Notes: generated by a model not told the origin, from the sequence alone. 64,000 bases of DNA from Paraburkholderia sacchari (GCF_000785435.2 NZ_JTDB02000002.1:310001-374000); one strand, 5' to 3'. Positions 21,842 through 31,917 are shown, counted from the first letter of the stretch. Made by a program: numbers and translations.

Positions 21842-21923
21842 CTCTTTAGCCGCATTTATATCGAACCTCGGGCCGATGCCTGAAGTTCACGCGCCCGCAA
21901 TCGAGTCAGCAAATCGGCGCGTG
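21842..21923 (-). ncRNA. SAM-II riboswitch aptamer upstream of metX
   Basis: RNA is read on the minus strand. P1 is CACGCGCC (21923-21916) with GGCGCGUG (21895-21888). The loop starts with the conserved GAUUUG and ends UUGC. Downstream of P1 comes a 7-bp insertion hairpin (GAACUUC/GAGGUUC), then AUAAAUGCGGCUAAAGAGG with the hallmark GCUAAA. The loop UUGC can pair GCGG and the loop GACUC can pair GAGGUC, which makes the H-type pseudoknot. The order and spacing match the known SAM-II class, which controls methionine genes by hiding the ribosome-binding site. Confidence 0.8.
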
Positions 21924-21944
21924 GGTGATGCACAACGAACGCAA

Positions 21945-21950
21945 AGTATA
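21945..21950 (-). promoter_or_regulatory. -10 element of the metX-metW transcript
   Basis: TATACT on the minus strand lies about 22 bp before the aptamer P1 and would start transcription near 21938. The -35 region is weak. Confidence 0.45.
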
Positions 21951-22037
21951 ACGGAAAACGCCTGGGCACAATGACGCGGACGAACCGGCGCTACCGCAGC
22001 AGTTGCCGCGGCCCGCCCGCGCGCAAGTCTCGCTTGC

Positions 22038-22619
22038 TCAGACGCCGCGCGGATGGGCGTTGTGCCAGCGCCGCAAGTGGAGCGACGCGACGATCATCAA
22101 GATGCCGTAAAGGATCGCGAAGCTGGCGATTAGCCAGATCAGCGAGAGTGCGCCCGCGCCCGGGTACATGACGACAAAAATGCCCAGCGCTACGGAGAGC
22201 AACCCCGAGAGGCCGACCACCCACGGGTGCGCAATCGCATGCCGGTACTGGATGGCGTAGACGATCTCGAAGAAGCCCACCGCGAGCGCCCAGAACCCGA
22301 TGATCATCACGAGAATGATGGCGGTCTCGCCAGGCCAGAAGAATGCCACGAGCCCCGCGAGCACGCCGATCACGCCCACGAATACATACGACCAGCGCCG
22401 CGCGCCGCCGCCGCGCGCGCCGTAGAGCAGCGCGAAGGCGCCGTCGACGATCGCGTAGGCGCCCCAGACGAGGGCGAGCGTGAGCACGGTAAGTCCGGGC
22501 CAGGCGTACGCGAGCACGCCGAACAGGATGGCGGCGATGCCGCGTGCGAGCAGCCAGCCCCAATGGGCGGAAAGGCCAGCGAGAATGGGCAGGGCGGCGG
22601 GGGGAGTCGGTCGGTTCAT
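22038..22619 (-). CDS. HdeD-family (DUF308) membrane protein
   Basis: 193 aa with six predicted membrane helices and the repeated HdeD/DUF308 pattern (RGIAAILFGVLAYAWPGLTVLTL; FFWPGETAIILVMIIGFWAL). HdeD takes part in acid resistance in enterics; here the role is unknown. I chose the ATG at 22619, which starts shortly before the first helix. The frame is open further upstream but encodes a basic segment unlike the family. Confidence 0.85.
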   Translation of the reverse strand: MNRPTPPAALPILAGLSAHWGWLLARGIAAILFGVLAYAWPGLTVLTLALVWGAYAIVDGAFALLYGARGGGARRWSYVFVGVIGVLAGLVAFFWPGETAIILVMIIGFWALAVGFFEIVYAIQYRHAIAHPWVVGLSGLLSVALGIFVVMYPGAGALSLIWLIASFAILYGILMIVASLHLRRWHNAHPRGV

Positions 22620-22666
22620 GCGTGTTTTCCTTGTCGGCCAGACCCCGCCTCGTGGGCATAGTCCGG

Positions 22667-23356
22667 CTATTGAAGAATCACGCGAATCTGCTCGTCGGCA
22701 TGCTCGCCGGGGGAGCGCTGGAAGCCGCTTTGCGCGTAACGGTGCCAGCTGCCGATAACGTAGCGAAGGAGGAGATTGGCGCGAACAGCGGGATCGTAAC
22801 TGGTTTTCGAAACGCGCCCGTCGACCGTGCCGCCTTCGGCTTGCACTTGCTCGGCAAGGCTTACACGCAGGCACTGGCGCAGCGTGGCCTCGATGCGGTC
22901 GAGCATCTGGTTCATGCGCTCGGCGAGGCGTTCATGCTCGCCCACGAGCGCTTCGCAGGTCAGCACGCGCGTCATGCCGGCGTTCTTCGCCGAGAATTGA
23001 AGCAGCATCAAGGCGATCGCGCGCGCCTGCAGCGCCCCGCTCGGCTCCTTCGCGACGATCTGGTTGATGAGCTGGAACAGCGTCTGCTCGATGAAGTCGA
23101 TGAGGCCTTCGAACATCTGGGCCTTGCTCGCGAAATGTCGATAGAGCGCGGCTTCGGAGACGTTCAGGCGCGCGGCCAGCGCGGCGGTGGTGATCTTCTC
23201 GCCGCGCGGCGCTTCGAGCATCGACGCGAGCGTCTGGAGAATGTGCACGCGGCGCTCGCCCGGCTTCGGACGGCTGCCGCGCCGAGGCGCGGCGTCTGGA
23301 GATTCGGCTGCTGCGCTTGCCGCCACGGCGGCGTCACGCGTTTCGGTCGGCTGCAT
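22667..23356 (-). CDS. slmA: TetR-family nucleoid occlusion factor SlmA
   Basis: 229 aa. A disordered Ala/Pro/Arg N-terminus precedes the TetR HTH (ITTAALAARLNVSEAALYRHF at about residues 55-75) and the SlmA ligand-like domain. SlmA binds DNA and FtsZ and blocks division over the nucleoid. The position after argB and the HAD nucleotidase gene is the usual Burkholderia arrangement and supports the name. Confidence 0.88.
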   Translation of the reverse strand: MQPTETRDAAVAASAAAESPDAAPRRGSRPKPGERRVHILQTLASMLEAPRGEKITTAALAARLNVSEAALYRHFASKAQMFEGLIDFIEQTLFQLINQIVAKEPSGALQARAIALMLLQFSAKNAGMTRVLTCEALVGEHERLAERMNQMLDRIEATLRQCLRVSLAEQVQAEGGTVDGRVSKTSYDPAVRANLLLRYVIGSWHRYAQSGFQRSPGEHADEQIRVILQ

Positions 23357-23432
23357 GAAGGTCGCCCCCTGAGTGCGGCCTGCGGGCTGCGAATGCGCCC
23401 GGCCGCTTGAGTCCTGCCGTTGGTCCTGCCGC

Positions 23433-24224
23433 TTATTGTCGCCTGCTGCGCAATGCCCCGCTGCGCAGACCGCGCCCGAGCGATTTTAGCGAACGAACGC
23501 AATGATCGACATAGTGGGGCCGCCCGCCGCTCGCCACGTGTGCGGGCAGATGCCCCGTGATCCAGACCGTGCGGATGCCGAGGCGCCGGTAGCGCTTCAG
23601 ATGCCCGCGCGTGTCCTCGACGAGGATCGCGTCTGCGAACGCGACGCGCGCATCGCGCAGTGTCTTGCGCAGCATGGCGTGGTCGGGCTTGGCGCGCCAG
23701 CGTTCGCGCGTGCGCATGTGCTCGATCGCCACGACGCGCTCGAACAGCCGTTCGATGCCGAGCGCCGCGAGCACGGCATGCGCGTAGTCGGTGGGGCCGT
23801 TGGTCAGCACGATCTTGCGCCCGGGCAGCGCCGCGAGCATGCGCGCGAGGCCGCGCTCGGCGCGCAGCATCGCGGGCAGGTCGTCGAAGGTGTGCACGAC
23901 TTTCAGGAAGTCGTGCGGATCGATCGGATGATGGCGCGTGAGGCCCAGCAGCGTCGCGCCATAGCGGCGCGTGTAGCTCGTGCGCAGATGGTTCGCGACG
24001 TCGTGGCTCACGCCGAGCGCGTCGATGATGTACTGCGTCATGCCGCGGTTGATGGCCGGGAAGATCGCGTGCGAGGCGCAGTGCAGCGTATTGTCGAGGT
24101 CGAAGAGCCAGACGGGGGCGCCGTAGCTCGGGCCGCGATCGGCGGGGGCGCGGTCGCTGGCGCTCGAGGCGCGTTGCCCGGCACGCAACGGCCGGCGGCG
24201 AGGCGGGCGAGAGACGTTCATCAT
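23433..24224 (-). CDS. HAD-family pyrimidine 5'-nucleotidase
   Basis: 263 aa HAD hydrolase. Motif I WLFDLDNTLH holds the nucleophile Asp, motif II is VLTNGP, the conserved Lys is in KPDHAML and motif IV is DAILVEDTRGHL. Similar to the Sdt1/YjjG group acting on pyrimidine nucleotides, although substrate range is not readable. An Arg-rich N-terminus precedes the domain; a later start is possible. It lies between argB and slmA. Confidence 0.82.
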   Translation of the reverse strand: MMNVSRPPRRRPLRAGQRASSASDRAPADRGPSYGAPVWLFDLDNTLHCASHAIFPAINRGMTQYIIDALGVSHDVANHLRTSYTRRYGATLLGLTRHHPIDPHDFLKVVHTFDDLPAMLRAERGLARMLAALPGRKIVLTNGPTDYAHAVLAALGIERLFERVVAIEHMRTRERWRAKPDHAMLRKTLRDARVAFADAILVEDTRGHLKRYRRLGIRTVWITGHLPAHVASGGRPHYVDHCVRSLKSLGRGLRSGALRSRRQ

Positions 24225-24305
24225 GCGAGAGCTGGCGTTGCGCGGACGCCGCGCGGGGAGAGGGGGCGCCGCCGCGGAATCGTCCGCGCGGCGCCCGAAG
24301 CCGAT

Positions 24306-25274
<969 letters not shown>

Positions 25275-25508
25275 TTAAACAGGCCGAATTGTACAGGACT
25301 GGCGCGGTGCAACAGGGTTTTCGGCACGGAGCCGGACGAGCGTGCAACAAGGTGGCGCCAAGGCGCGCGGTTGCGCGCAACTGAAGCGAATTTCGCGTGA
25401 TCGCTCGCTATTTTCACTAAAATGCGATGAGTGAGCCACAGGCGCCTGCGCCGTCCTGTGGCATCATTTTCCCATCACCGAATCCGGCCTCGCCAGGAGC
25501 GCGCCGCC

Positions 25509-25739
25509 ATGACCGCCCCCGCAAGACCCGCCCACGCCGTGAAGAGTGCGCGCTGCCCGCGTTGCGGCAGCGCCTTCGATTGCGGCAGGCATACCGAACC
25601 GTTTGATTGCTGGTGCAAGACGCTGCCCGCCGTGCCGGTTAGCCAGCTCGACCCGCGCGGGCGCTGCCTGTGTCCCGAGTGTCTGGCCGCTGCGGTTGCC
25701 GCGGGAGCCGCGGGCGGGGGCACTGGCGAGAGCCGTTGA
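25509..25739 (+). CDS. Cysteine-rich CWC-family small protein
   Basis: 76 aa. It has two CXXC-type pairs (CPRCGSAFDCG; CLCPEC) and the central FDCWC motif that names the CWC family, suggesting zinc binding; the function is unknown. The ATG at 25509 has AGGAG 9 nt upstream (25495-25499). A frame extension upstream of it lacks a ribosome-binding site. Confidence 0.8.
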   Translation: MTAPARPAHAVKSARCPRCGSAFDCGRHTEPFDCWCKTLPAVPVSQLDPRGRCLCPECLAAAVAAGAAGGGTGESR

Positions 25740-25795
25740 ACTGTTGAACCGCCGCGCCGCTCAATGCGTCGTTTAACGCGCCGTTTAATAGGTCG

Positions 25796-27466
25796 TCATC
25801 GTGCCTGCTTCGCCCGATGCTCGCTGGCGAGTTTCGCGAGGTCGGTGCTCACCTCGTCCAGAACGGGTTCCCACTCGCGGAAGCGCTTTTGCCGATACAG
25901 CGTCGTATACGGATACCACGCGCTGTCGTGCCGCTCCATTCCCCAGACCCAGTGCGGGTTCACATCCAGCAGCACCCACGTGCGCCGACCCAGCGCGCCC
26001 GACAGATGCGCGCTCGACGTGCAGACCGAGATCACGAGATCGAGCGAGTCGACGAACGCGGCGGTGTCGTCGAAGGTGCGCCATTCGGCGCTGAAGTCGG
26101 CGATCTCGAAGCCAGCCGCGCGCGCAGCCTCGACCTCGGCGCCCGCGCCTGGCTGCAGTGAATAGAACGCCGCATCGGCGATGTCAGCGAAGTGCGCCGC
26201 AAAGCGCTCGAGCCCAACGCGCCGGAACGGATTGCGTTTGTGCGTGAGGCTGCCTGTCCACGCGAGCCCGACCTTCAGGCGCCGCTCGCCCGCGAGCCGC
26301 TCGCGCCAGCGCCCCGCTGCGGCGGGGTCCGGCGCGAGGTAGCGCGCGGGGCCGGGGATCGTGTCCTCGCGTGTGCCGAAAATCAATGGCAGGCTCAGCA
26401 GTGACACTTCGCAGTCGTAGGGCGGCAACGCCGCGACGCCGCCGCCCGCGCAGTAAAGATCGCAATGCCCGCCCAGGCTGCGTGAGAGCAGCGTGCCCAT
26501 CTCCGGAAACGAATTCCAGACCAGCCGGCCGCCTTCGCGATGCACGCGCTCGGCGAGCATCGGCACATAGCGGCAGAACTGCAGCAGGTCGCCTTTGCCC
26601 TGTTCGCCCCACACCAGCAGCGTGCGGCCGGCTAGCGGCTCGCCTCGCCATTCAGGTTTGGGGAAAACCGGCCGGCCGCTGGCCAGCTCGCTCGCCCCTT
26701 GCCAGCGCACCTCGTGCCCGCGCCAGCCTTCGGCAAAGTTGCCGCGCATGAGCTGGATCATCGACAGGTTCAGGCGCATCGATGCGTCGTTCGGCGCATA
26801 CTGGCAAGCGTTGCGCGCGGCCAGTTCGGCTTCGTCCCATTGCTGGGCTTCCCTGCACGCCATCGCGTAATTGTTCGCGGCCAGCGCGCTATGCGGCGCG
26901 AGTGCGAGTGCGCGGCGAGCCGCTTCGAGCGGGCGCGCGATGTCGGTGTCGGTGGGCAGCACCCGGCTGAGGTTGATCCAGGCATTGGCGTCGTCCGTGT
27001 TCGCCGCAACGGATTCTTCGAGCAGGGCCAGGATTTCGTGGCTATTGGTATCGATATCGACTCGCACCAGGGCGCCAGCGAGATTGTTTCGCAAATTTGG
27101 AAACGTTCGCTGGATCGCGAGCGCATGGCGGTAAGGTGGCACCGCTTCGGCGTGGCGGTTGGCGAACTGCAGCGCGAGCCCTGCGGCGAACCATGCGGCG
27201 GCGCGCTGCGGTTCGAGTCTCGCGATCGCGGCGCTCAGGCGGACGGCCTCGCTGGCCAGCGCGGGCTCCCGGGCGTTGGTTGCGATGACCATCAGGGCAT
27301 CGTCGTCGAGGCCGCGCAGCGAGGCACGCGTTTTCGCGAGCAGTTCACGGGCCGCTTCGGTTCCGCCATCGGTCGAAGCTTCGGCTGGATCAACCGTTGC
27401 AGCATCGACGAAATCGAGAAAGAGATCGCGCACGCGTGCAACCGTGCCCGGAAGGAGAGTTTGCAT
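25796..27466 (-). CDS. TPR-containing glycosyltransferase-like protein
   Basis: 556 aa. The N-terminal half (to about residue 250) is built of TPR-like helix pairs (AWFAAGLALQFANRHAEAVPPYRHAL and similar). The C-terminal half resembles the GT-B/heptosyltransferase-9-like domain found in bacterial TPR glycosyltransferases, with WGEQGKGDLLQFCRYVPML, a GLAWTGSLTHKRNPFR stretch and CTSSAHLSGALGRRTWVLL. The acceptor is unknown; protein or surface-glycan modification is plausible. No flagellin or LPS genes are adjacent. Confidence 0.75.
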   Translation of the reverse strand: MQTLLPGTVARVRDLFLDFVDAATVDPAEASTDGGTEAARELLAKTRASLRGLDDDALMVIATNAREPALASEAVRLSAAIARLEPQRAAAWFAAGLALQFANRHAEAVPPYRHALAIQRTFPNLRNNLAGALVRVDIDTNSHEILALLEESVAANTDDANAWINLSRVLPTDTDIARPLEAARRALALAPHSALAANNYAMACREAQQWDEAELAARNACQYAPNDASMRLNLSMIQLMRGNFAEGWRGHEVRWQGASELASGRPVFPKPEWRGEPLAGRTLLVWGEQGKGDLLQFCRYVPMLAERVHREGGRLVWNSFPEMGTLLSRSLGGHCDLYCAGGGVAALPPYDCEVSLLSLPLIFGTREDTIPGPARYLAPDPAAAGRWRERLAGERRLKVGLAWTGSLTHKRNPFRRVGLERFAAHFADIADAAFYSLQPGAGAEVEAARAAGFEIADFSAEWRTFDDTAAFVDSLDLVISVCTSSAHLSGALGRRTWVLLDVNPHWVWGMERHDSAWYPYTTLYRQKRFREWEPVLDEVSTDLAKLASEHRAKQAR

Positions 27467-27584
27467 TTGATCAGGTCACACTGTCGGAAAATGTCGCATC
27501 GAATGTAGCTAGAAGATGACTTAGATTGAAGCAAACCTTTTGAAGATAATGAATCAGACGAGTCCGAACGGGTAAACTGGCACG

Positions 27585-29021
27585 ATGCATCGCATAACCG
27601 TCAGTGCTAGCGTCAATCTCAGCCACTTGTTCTGGCTGCGCAGTCTCGCCATCATTGGCCAGCTCTGCACGATCGCCTTCGTGCAATTCTTTTTTGGCGT
27701 GACGTTGCCGCTGCCCGCGATGCTGTTCGTGATCGCCATGGAAGTGGCGTTCAACGGCGTGACCTGGCTGCGTGTCACGCAAGACCGTCCCGAGTCCAAT
27801 CTCGAATTGTTCGGCCAGATCTGGGTCGACCTGGGCGCGCTCTCCGCGCTGCTGTTCCTTTCGGGCGGCACGACCAATCCGTTTGTTTCGCTTTATCTGC
27901 CCTCGCTCGCCATCGCGGCAGCCGTGCTGCCGTGGTATCTCACCGCGTGGCTCGCGTGCTTCGCAGTGGCTTGCTACGTACTGCTCGGTTTCGACAACGT
28001 CCCGCTCAATCTGGACAATCCCGCGAATCTCTTCGATTACTACCGCGGGGGCATGTGGGTGAACTTCATGGTGAGCGTGGCGCTCATCGTGTGGTTCGTC
28101 GCGCGCATGTCGCGCGCGCTGCGTCAGCGCGAAGCCGCGCTCGCCGACGCGCAGCAGCGCCTCTTGCGCGACGAACGCGCGGTCGCGCTCGGCGTGCAGG
28201 CGGCCACCGTCGCGCACGAGATCGGGACGCCGCTTTCGAGCATCGCAATGCTTACCGAAGAACTGCGTGACATCGCCCGCACCGACAAAGGCCTCCAGCC
28301 GTATGGCGCCGACCTCGAACTGCTCGACAAGCAGATCACGCTGTGCACCTCGGCGCTCGCGCGCCTGCGCAGCCGTGCGTCGTCGGCAGGCAGCCGCCAG
28401 GCCGTGAGCGAATGGCTCGGGCCGTTCGTCGAGCAATGGCGGCTGCGCCATCCGCACGTAAAGTTCGAACTCCTTGGCAATGCGCCTGCGGAACTGTGTC
28501 TCGACGACCCCGTTGCGGTCGGCCAGATCCTCACGATCCTGCTCGACAACGCCGCGCGCGCGAGCCGAGATTTCGTCACGTTGCGCGCGTATCCGGCCAC
28601 GCGCGCCGGCTACATCGATTTCGAAGTTTGCGATGCGGGGCCCGGCATCCCGGTGGCGCTGCGCGCGTCGCTGGGCGCGGCGCCCGTGGAAAGCACGCAA
28701 GGCGGTCACGGCGTGGGGCTGTATCTCGCGTTTTCGTCGGCGGCGCGGCTGGGCGGTTCGATCGATCTCGGCGATGCGAGCGCTGTTGCCGCCGGGAAAG
28801 ACGCCGCGCCAGACGCCGGGCAGCCTCACGCTGGCGCGCGGGAATTGCCGGGAACGGGCCAGGCCGCTGCGCGCCCGCGCAAATGGCACGGCACGCGTGC
28901 GGTGCTGCATGTGCCGGCGAGGACCGAGTCCCGGGCGGGCGCAGCGACTGGCGCAGGCGCAGCGGCGCAGAGTTCGGAAATTGGACGAGGCGAAGGGCCA
29001 GGCCGGCCCGACGCCGCCTGA
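27585..29021 (+). CDS. regB: RegB/PrrB-type redox-sensing histidine kinase
   Basis: 478 aa. Six N-terminal membrane segments include the family's quinone-site heptapeptide GGTTNPF (residues 94-100). The H-box has phospho-acceptor His211 (VAHEIGTPLSS), followed by HATPase_c motifs (LLDNAARAS, GPGIP, GHGVGLYLA). Cys254, 43 residues after His211, sits where the redox-box cysteine of RegB is known. An Ala/Gly-rich insertion lies near the C-terminus, before the last strand. It is paired with the regulator 17 bp downstream. Confidence 0.88.
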   Translation: MHRITVSASVNLSHLFWLRSLAIIGQLCTIAFVQFFFGVTLPLPAMLFVIAMEVAFNGVTWLRVTQDRPESNLELFGQIWVDLGALSALLFLSGGTTNPFVSLYLPSLAIAAAVLPWYLTAWLACFAVACYVLLGFDNVPLNLDNPANLFDYYRGGMWVNFMVSVALIVWFVARMSRALRQREAALADAQQRLLRDERAVALGVQAATVAHEIGTPLSSIAMLTEELRDIARTDKGLQPYGADLELLDKQITLCTSALARLRSRASSAGSRQAVSEWLGPFVEQWRLRHPHVKFELLGNAPAELCLDDPVAVGQILTILLDNAARASRDFVTLRAYPATRAGYIDFEVCDAGPGIPVALRASLGAAPVESTQGGHGVGLYLAFSSAARLGGSIDLGDASAVAAGKDAAPDAGQPHAGARELPGTGQAAARPRKWHGTRAVLHVPARTESRAGAATGAGAAAQSSEIGRGEGPGRPDAA

Positions 29022-29038
29022 TAACACGGAGAAGCAGT

Positions 29039-29581
29039 ATGAGCGAAATGAATTTCCTGGTGATCGACGACGACGAAGTGTTTTCCGACATCCTGACGCG
29101 CGGCCTCACACGACGCGGCTACCAGGTGCAGCAGGCGCACAATGCCGAAGAAGCGATTCGTTTCGCGAATCAGCAGAAGTTCTCGCAGATTACCGTCGAC
29201 CTGCATCTCGGCAACGACTCGGGCCTTTCGCTGATCGCGCCGTTGCGCAATCTGCAGCCCGATGCGCGCATGCTCGTGCTCACGGGTTACGCGAGCATCG
29301 CGACGGCGGTGCAAGCCGTGAAGGATGGCGCGGACAACTATCTCGCCAAGCCCGCGAACGTGGAAATGATCCTCACCGCGCTGCAAGGCGACGCGAGCGC
29401 GTTGCAGGCCGAAGCGGCCATCGAGCATCCCGCGCCGCTATCGGTCGCGCGCCTCGAATGGGAGCACATCCAGCGCGTGCTGGCCGAACACGGCGGCAAT
29501 ATTTCGGCCACGGCGCGCGCGCTCAACATGCATCGGCGCACGCTGCAGCGCAAGCTCGCGAAGCGGCCGGTGCGCCAGTAA
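29039..29581 (+). CDS. regA: RegA/PrrA-type response regulator
   Basis: 180 aa. Receiver domain with acidic pocket DDD near residue 10, phospho-acceptor Asp54 and Lys in LAKPAN, then a short linker and a Fis-like HTH ending ARALNMHRRTLQRKLAKRP, nearly invariant in the RegA/ActR family. The start at 29039 has GGAGA 6 nt upstream. In other proteobacteria the pair controls respiration and redox balance; targets here are unknown. Confidence 0.9.
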   Translation: MSEMNFLVIDDDEVFSDILTRGLTRRGYQVQQAHNAEEAIRFANQQKFSQITVDLHLGNDSGLSLIAPLRNLQPDARMLVLTGYASIATAVQAVKDGADNYLAKPANVEMILTALQGDASALQAEAAIEHPAPLSVARLEWEHIQRVLAEHGGNISATARALNMHRRTLQRKLAKRPVRQ

Positions 29582-29624
29582 CCGCAAAGAGGCGCGCAAG
29601 CCACACAAGCCGCGCGTAAAAGAA

Positions 29625-29654
29625 AAGGGGCTCCGCCAGTGTGCGGAGCCCCTT
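29625..29654. terminator. bidirectional terminator between regA and hslU
   Basis: Perfect 12-bp arms AAGGGGCTCCGC (29625-29636) and GCGGAGCCCCTT (29643-29654) with a 6-nt loop. On the minus strand a T-rich tract (TTTTCTTTTA) follows, making it a good hslVU terminator; on the plus strand the tract is weaker. Confidence 0.8.
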
Positions 29655-29726
29655 GTTCGTTGTGCGCCCGCACGCGCGGCGGGCTTCAATCGAGTTCGCG
29701 CGTTTTACCCGCGCGACGACCAACCA

Positions 29727-31079
29727 TTACAGCACATAGCGCGAGAGATCCTCGTCCTGCGCGACTTCGCCGAGCGCCTTGTCGACATAGGCCGCGTCGA
29801 TGACCACGCTCTGGCCCGCATGATTGCCGGCCGCGAACGACACGTCTTCGAGCAGCTTTTCGATGACCGTATAGAGACGGCGCGCGCCGATGTTCTCGGT
29901 CTTCTCGTTGACGGCGTAGGCGATTTCCGCGAGGCGGCGAATGCCGTCGTCGGCGAAATCGAGTTGCACGTCCTCGGTGGCGAGCAGCGCCTGATATTGC
30001 TTCACGAGGCTGGCGTCGGTGGCGACCAGAATGGCTTCGAAGTCCTTCACGGAGAGCGAATCGAGTTCGACGCGAATCGGAAAGCGCCCTTGCAGCTCGG
30101 GAATCAGATCGCTCGGCTTCGAGAGATGGAACGCGCCGCTCGCGATGAACAGGATGTGATCGGTCTTCACCATCCCGTACTTCGTGTTGATGGTCGTGCC
30201 TTCCACGAGCGGCAGCAGATCGCGCTGCACGCCCTGGCGCGAGACTTCGCCGCCGCTGCCTTCGTTGTTGCGCGAGGCGATCTTGTCGATTTCGTCGAGG
30301 AACACGATGCCGTTCTGCTCGACGTTCTGCACGGCCTTGGCCTTGACTTCTTCGTCGTTGAGCATCTTGGCCGCTTCTTCGTCGGTCAGGACCTTGAGCG
30401 CTTCCTTCACCTTGAGCTTGCGGCGCATTTTCTTGCCGCCGCCGAGATTGGCGAACATCGAGCGGATTTGCTCGGTCATGTCTTCCATGCCCGGCGGCCC
30501 CATGATGTCCATGCCCACTTGCGGCTGCTCGACGTCGAGCTCGATTTCCTTGTCGTCGAGCTGGCCTTCGCGCAGGCGCTTGCGGAAGGTCTGGCGCGTG
30601 GCGTTGTCGCCTTCGCCGTGGCTCACTTCCGTGGACGACGAAGAACCGAAGCCCACCGGTCGCGCGCTCGGCAGCAGGATGTCGAGGATGCGGTCTTCCG
30701 CCTGATCGGTGGCCTTGCTGCGCACCTTGCGCATTTCCGATTCGCGCGTCTGCTTCACCGAGATTTCGATGAGGTCGCGCACGATGCTGTCCACGTCGCG
30801 GCCCACGTAGCCCACTTCGGTGAACTTGGTCGCTTCGATCTTGATGAAGGGCGCGTCGGCGAGCTTGGCGAGACGCCGCGCGATTTCGGTCTTGCCGACG
30901 CCCGTCGGCCCGATCATGAGAATGTTTTTCGGCGTGATTTCCTGGCGCAGCGGGTCGGCCACCTGCTGGCGGCGCCAGCGGTTGCGCAGCGCGACGGCCA
31001 CGGACTTCTTTGCATTCGTCTGGCCGATGATGTGCTTGTCGAGTTCCGAGACGATCTCGGCGGGGGTCATGGTGCTCAT
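29727..31079 (-). CDS. hslU: ATP-dependent protease ATPase subunit HslU
   Basis: 450 aa AAA+ unfoldase: the N-terminal [15 protein letters not shown], Walker [10 protein letters not shown], the intermediate I-domain (about residues 110-240), Walker [10 protein letters not shown], and the C-terminal end SRYVL that inserts into HslV. It unfolds substrates for the HslV peptidase in the cytoplasm. hslV is 28 bp upstream; both are placed behind a sigma-32-type promoter. Confidence 0.97.
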   Translation of the reverse strand: MSTMTPAEIVSELDKHIIGQTNAKKSVAVALRNRWRRQQVADPLRQEITPKNILMIGPTGVGKTEIARRLAKLADAPFIKIEATKFTEVGYVGRDVDSIVRDLIEISVKQTRESEMRKVRSKATDQAEDRILDILLPSARPVGFGSSSSTEVSHGEGDNATRQTFRKRLREGQLDDKEIELDVEQPQVGMDIMGPPGMEDMTEQIRSMFANLGGGKKMRRKLKVKEALKVLTDEEAAKMLNDEEVKAKAVQNVEQNGIVFLDEIDKIASRNNEGSGGEVSRQGVQRDLLPLVEGTTINTKYGMVKTDHILFIASGAFHLSKPSDLIPELQGRFPIRVELDSLSVKDFEAILVATDASLVKQYQALLATEDVQLDFADDGIRRLAEIAYAVNEKTENIGARRLYTVIEKLLEDVSFAAGNHAGQSVVIDAAYVDKALGEVAQDEDLSRYVL

Positions 31080-31107
31080 CCTGATTCCTTCTCGTCTGTC
31101 CGGCGGG

Positions 31108-31644
31108 TTACTCGATGGTTTCGATCACACGGTTGTGATTCGTATAGATGCACATGTCGCCCGCGATCTGGAGCGACTTTTCGACGATCTCGCGCGGCGA
31201 GAGTTCGGTGTTATCGACGAGCGCGCGGGCCGCGGCCTGCGCATACGCGCCGCCCGAGCCGATTGCGCAGATGCCTTCTTCGGGGTCGAGCACGTCGCCG
31301 TTGCCGGTGATGACGAGCGTGGTGGTGGCGTCGGCGGCGATCAGCATGGCTTCGAGGCGGCGCAGCATGCGGTCGGTGCGCCAATCTTTGGCGAGTTCGA
31401 CGGCCGCGCGCGTGAGATTGCCCTGATGTTTTTCGAGCTTGGCTTCGAAGCGGTCGAGCAGGGAGAACGCATCGGCCGTGCCGCCCGCGAAGCCCACCAT
31501 CACCTTGCCGCTGTAAATGCGCCGGACCTTCTTCGCACCACCCTTCATGACGATGTTGCCGAGAGTGACCTGGCCGTCGCCGCCGAGCGCGACCTTGTCG
31601 CCGCGCCGCACGGATACGATCGTCGTGCCGTGAAATTGCTCCAT
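31108..31644 (-). CDS. hslV: ATP-dependent protease peptidase subunit HslV
   Basis: 178 aa proteasome-beta-like peptidase. Processing before Thr in the [10 protein letters not shown] segment exposes the N-terminal catalytic Thr. The conserved Lys (GGAKKVRR), the [10 protein letters not shown] segment and the [13 protein letters not shown] signature are visible. It forms the double-hexamer core for HslU. Confidence 0.97.
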   Translation of the reverse strand: MEQFHGTTIVSVRRGDKVALGGDGQVTLGNIVMKGGAKKVRRIYSGKVMVGFAGGTADAFSLLDRFEAKLEKHQGNLTRAAVELAKDWRTDRMLRRLEAMLIAADATTTLVITGNGDVLDPEEGICAIGSGGAYAQAAARALVDNTELSPREIVEKSLQIAGDMCIYTNHNRVIETIE

Positions 31645-31775
31645 GTGCGTTCCTTTTTACCGTTGATGCCAGGCAGAGGCTGGAGCGACGCGGCCTTTGC
31701 AGCCGCGCCGCATTGTCGGATTCGGTACACGCCGCTCTTGTCGCGGGAGGAGCGCGAGCGGGCGTATCGGACAAA

Positions 31776-31802
31776 GTTTAGGGCGGCAGCGGGCAGTTCA
31801 AG
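31776..31802 (-). promoter_or_regulatory. sigma-32 heat-shock promoter of hslVU
   Basis: On the minus strand, CTTGAA (31802-31797), a 13-bp spacer and CCCTAAAC (31783-31776) match the RpoH consensus CTTGAA-N13/14-CCCCATNT well. Transcription would start near 31768, leaving a leader of about 120 nt before hslV. Confidence 0.65.
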
Positions 31803-31917
31803 GTCTCGCGGCGCAGAAATTGAGATATGCGCGAAATCAGGGTGGGACACGCGCGAGATCAGCGTGGGAGACGGTCGGGCGCGAACGCTTGTGCAAGGTC
31901 GAGCGCAGACAAGCGCA

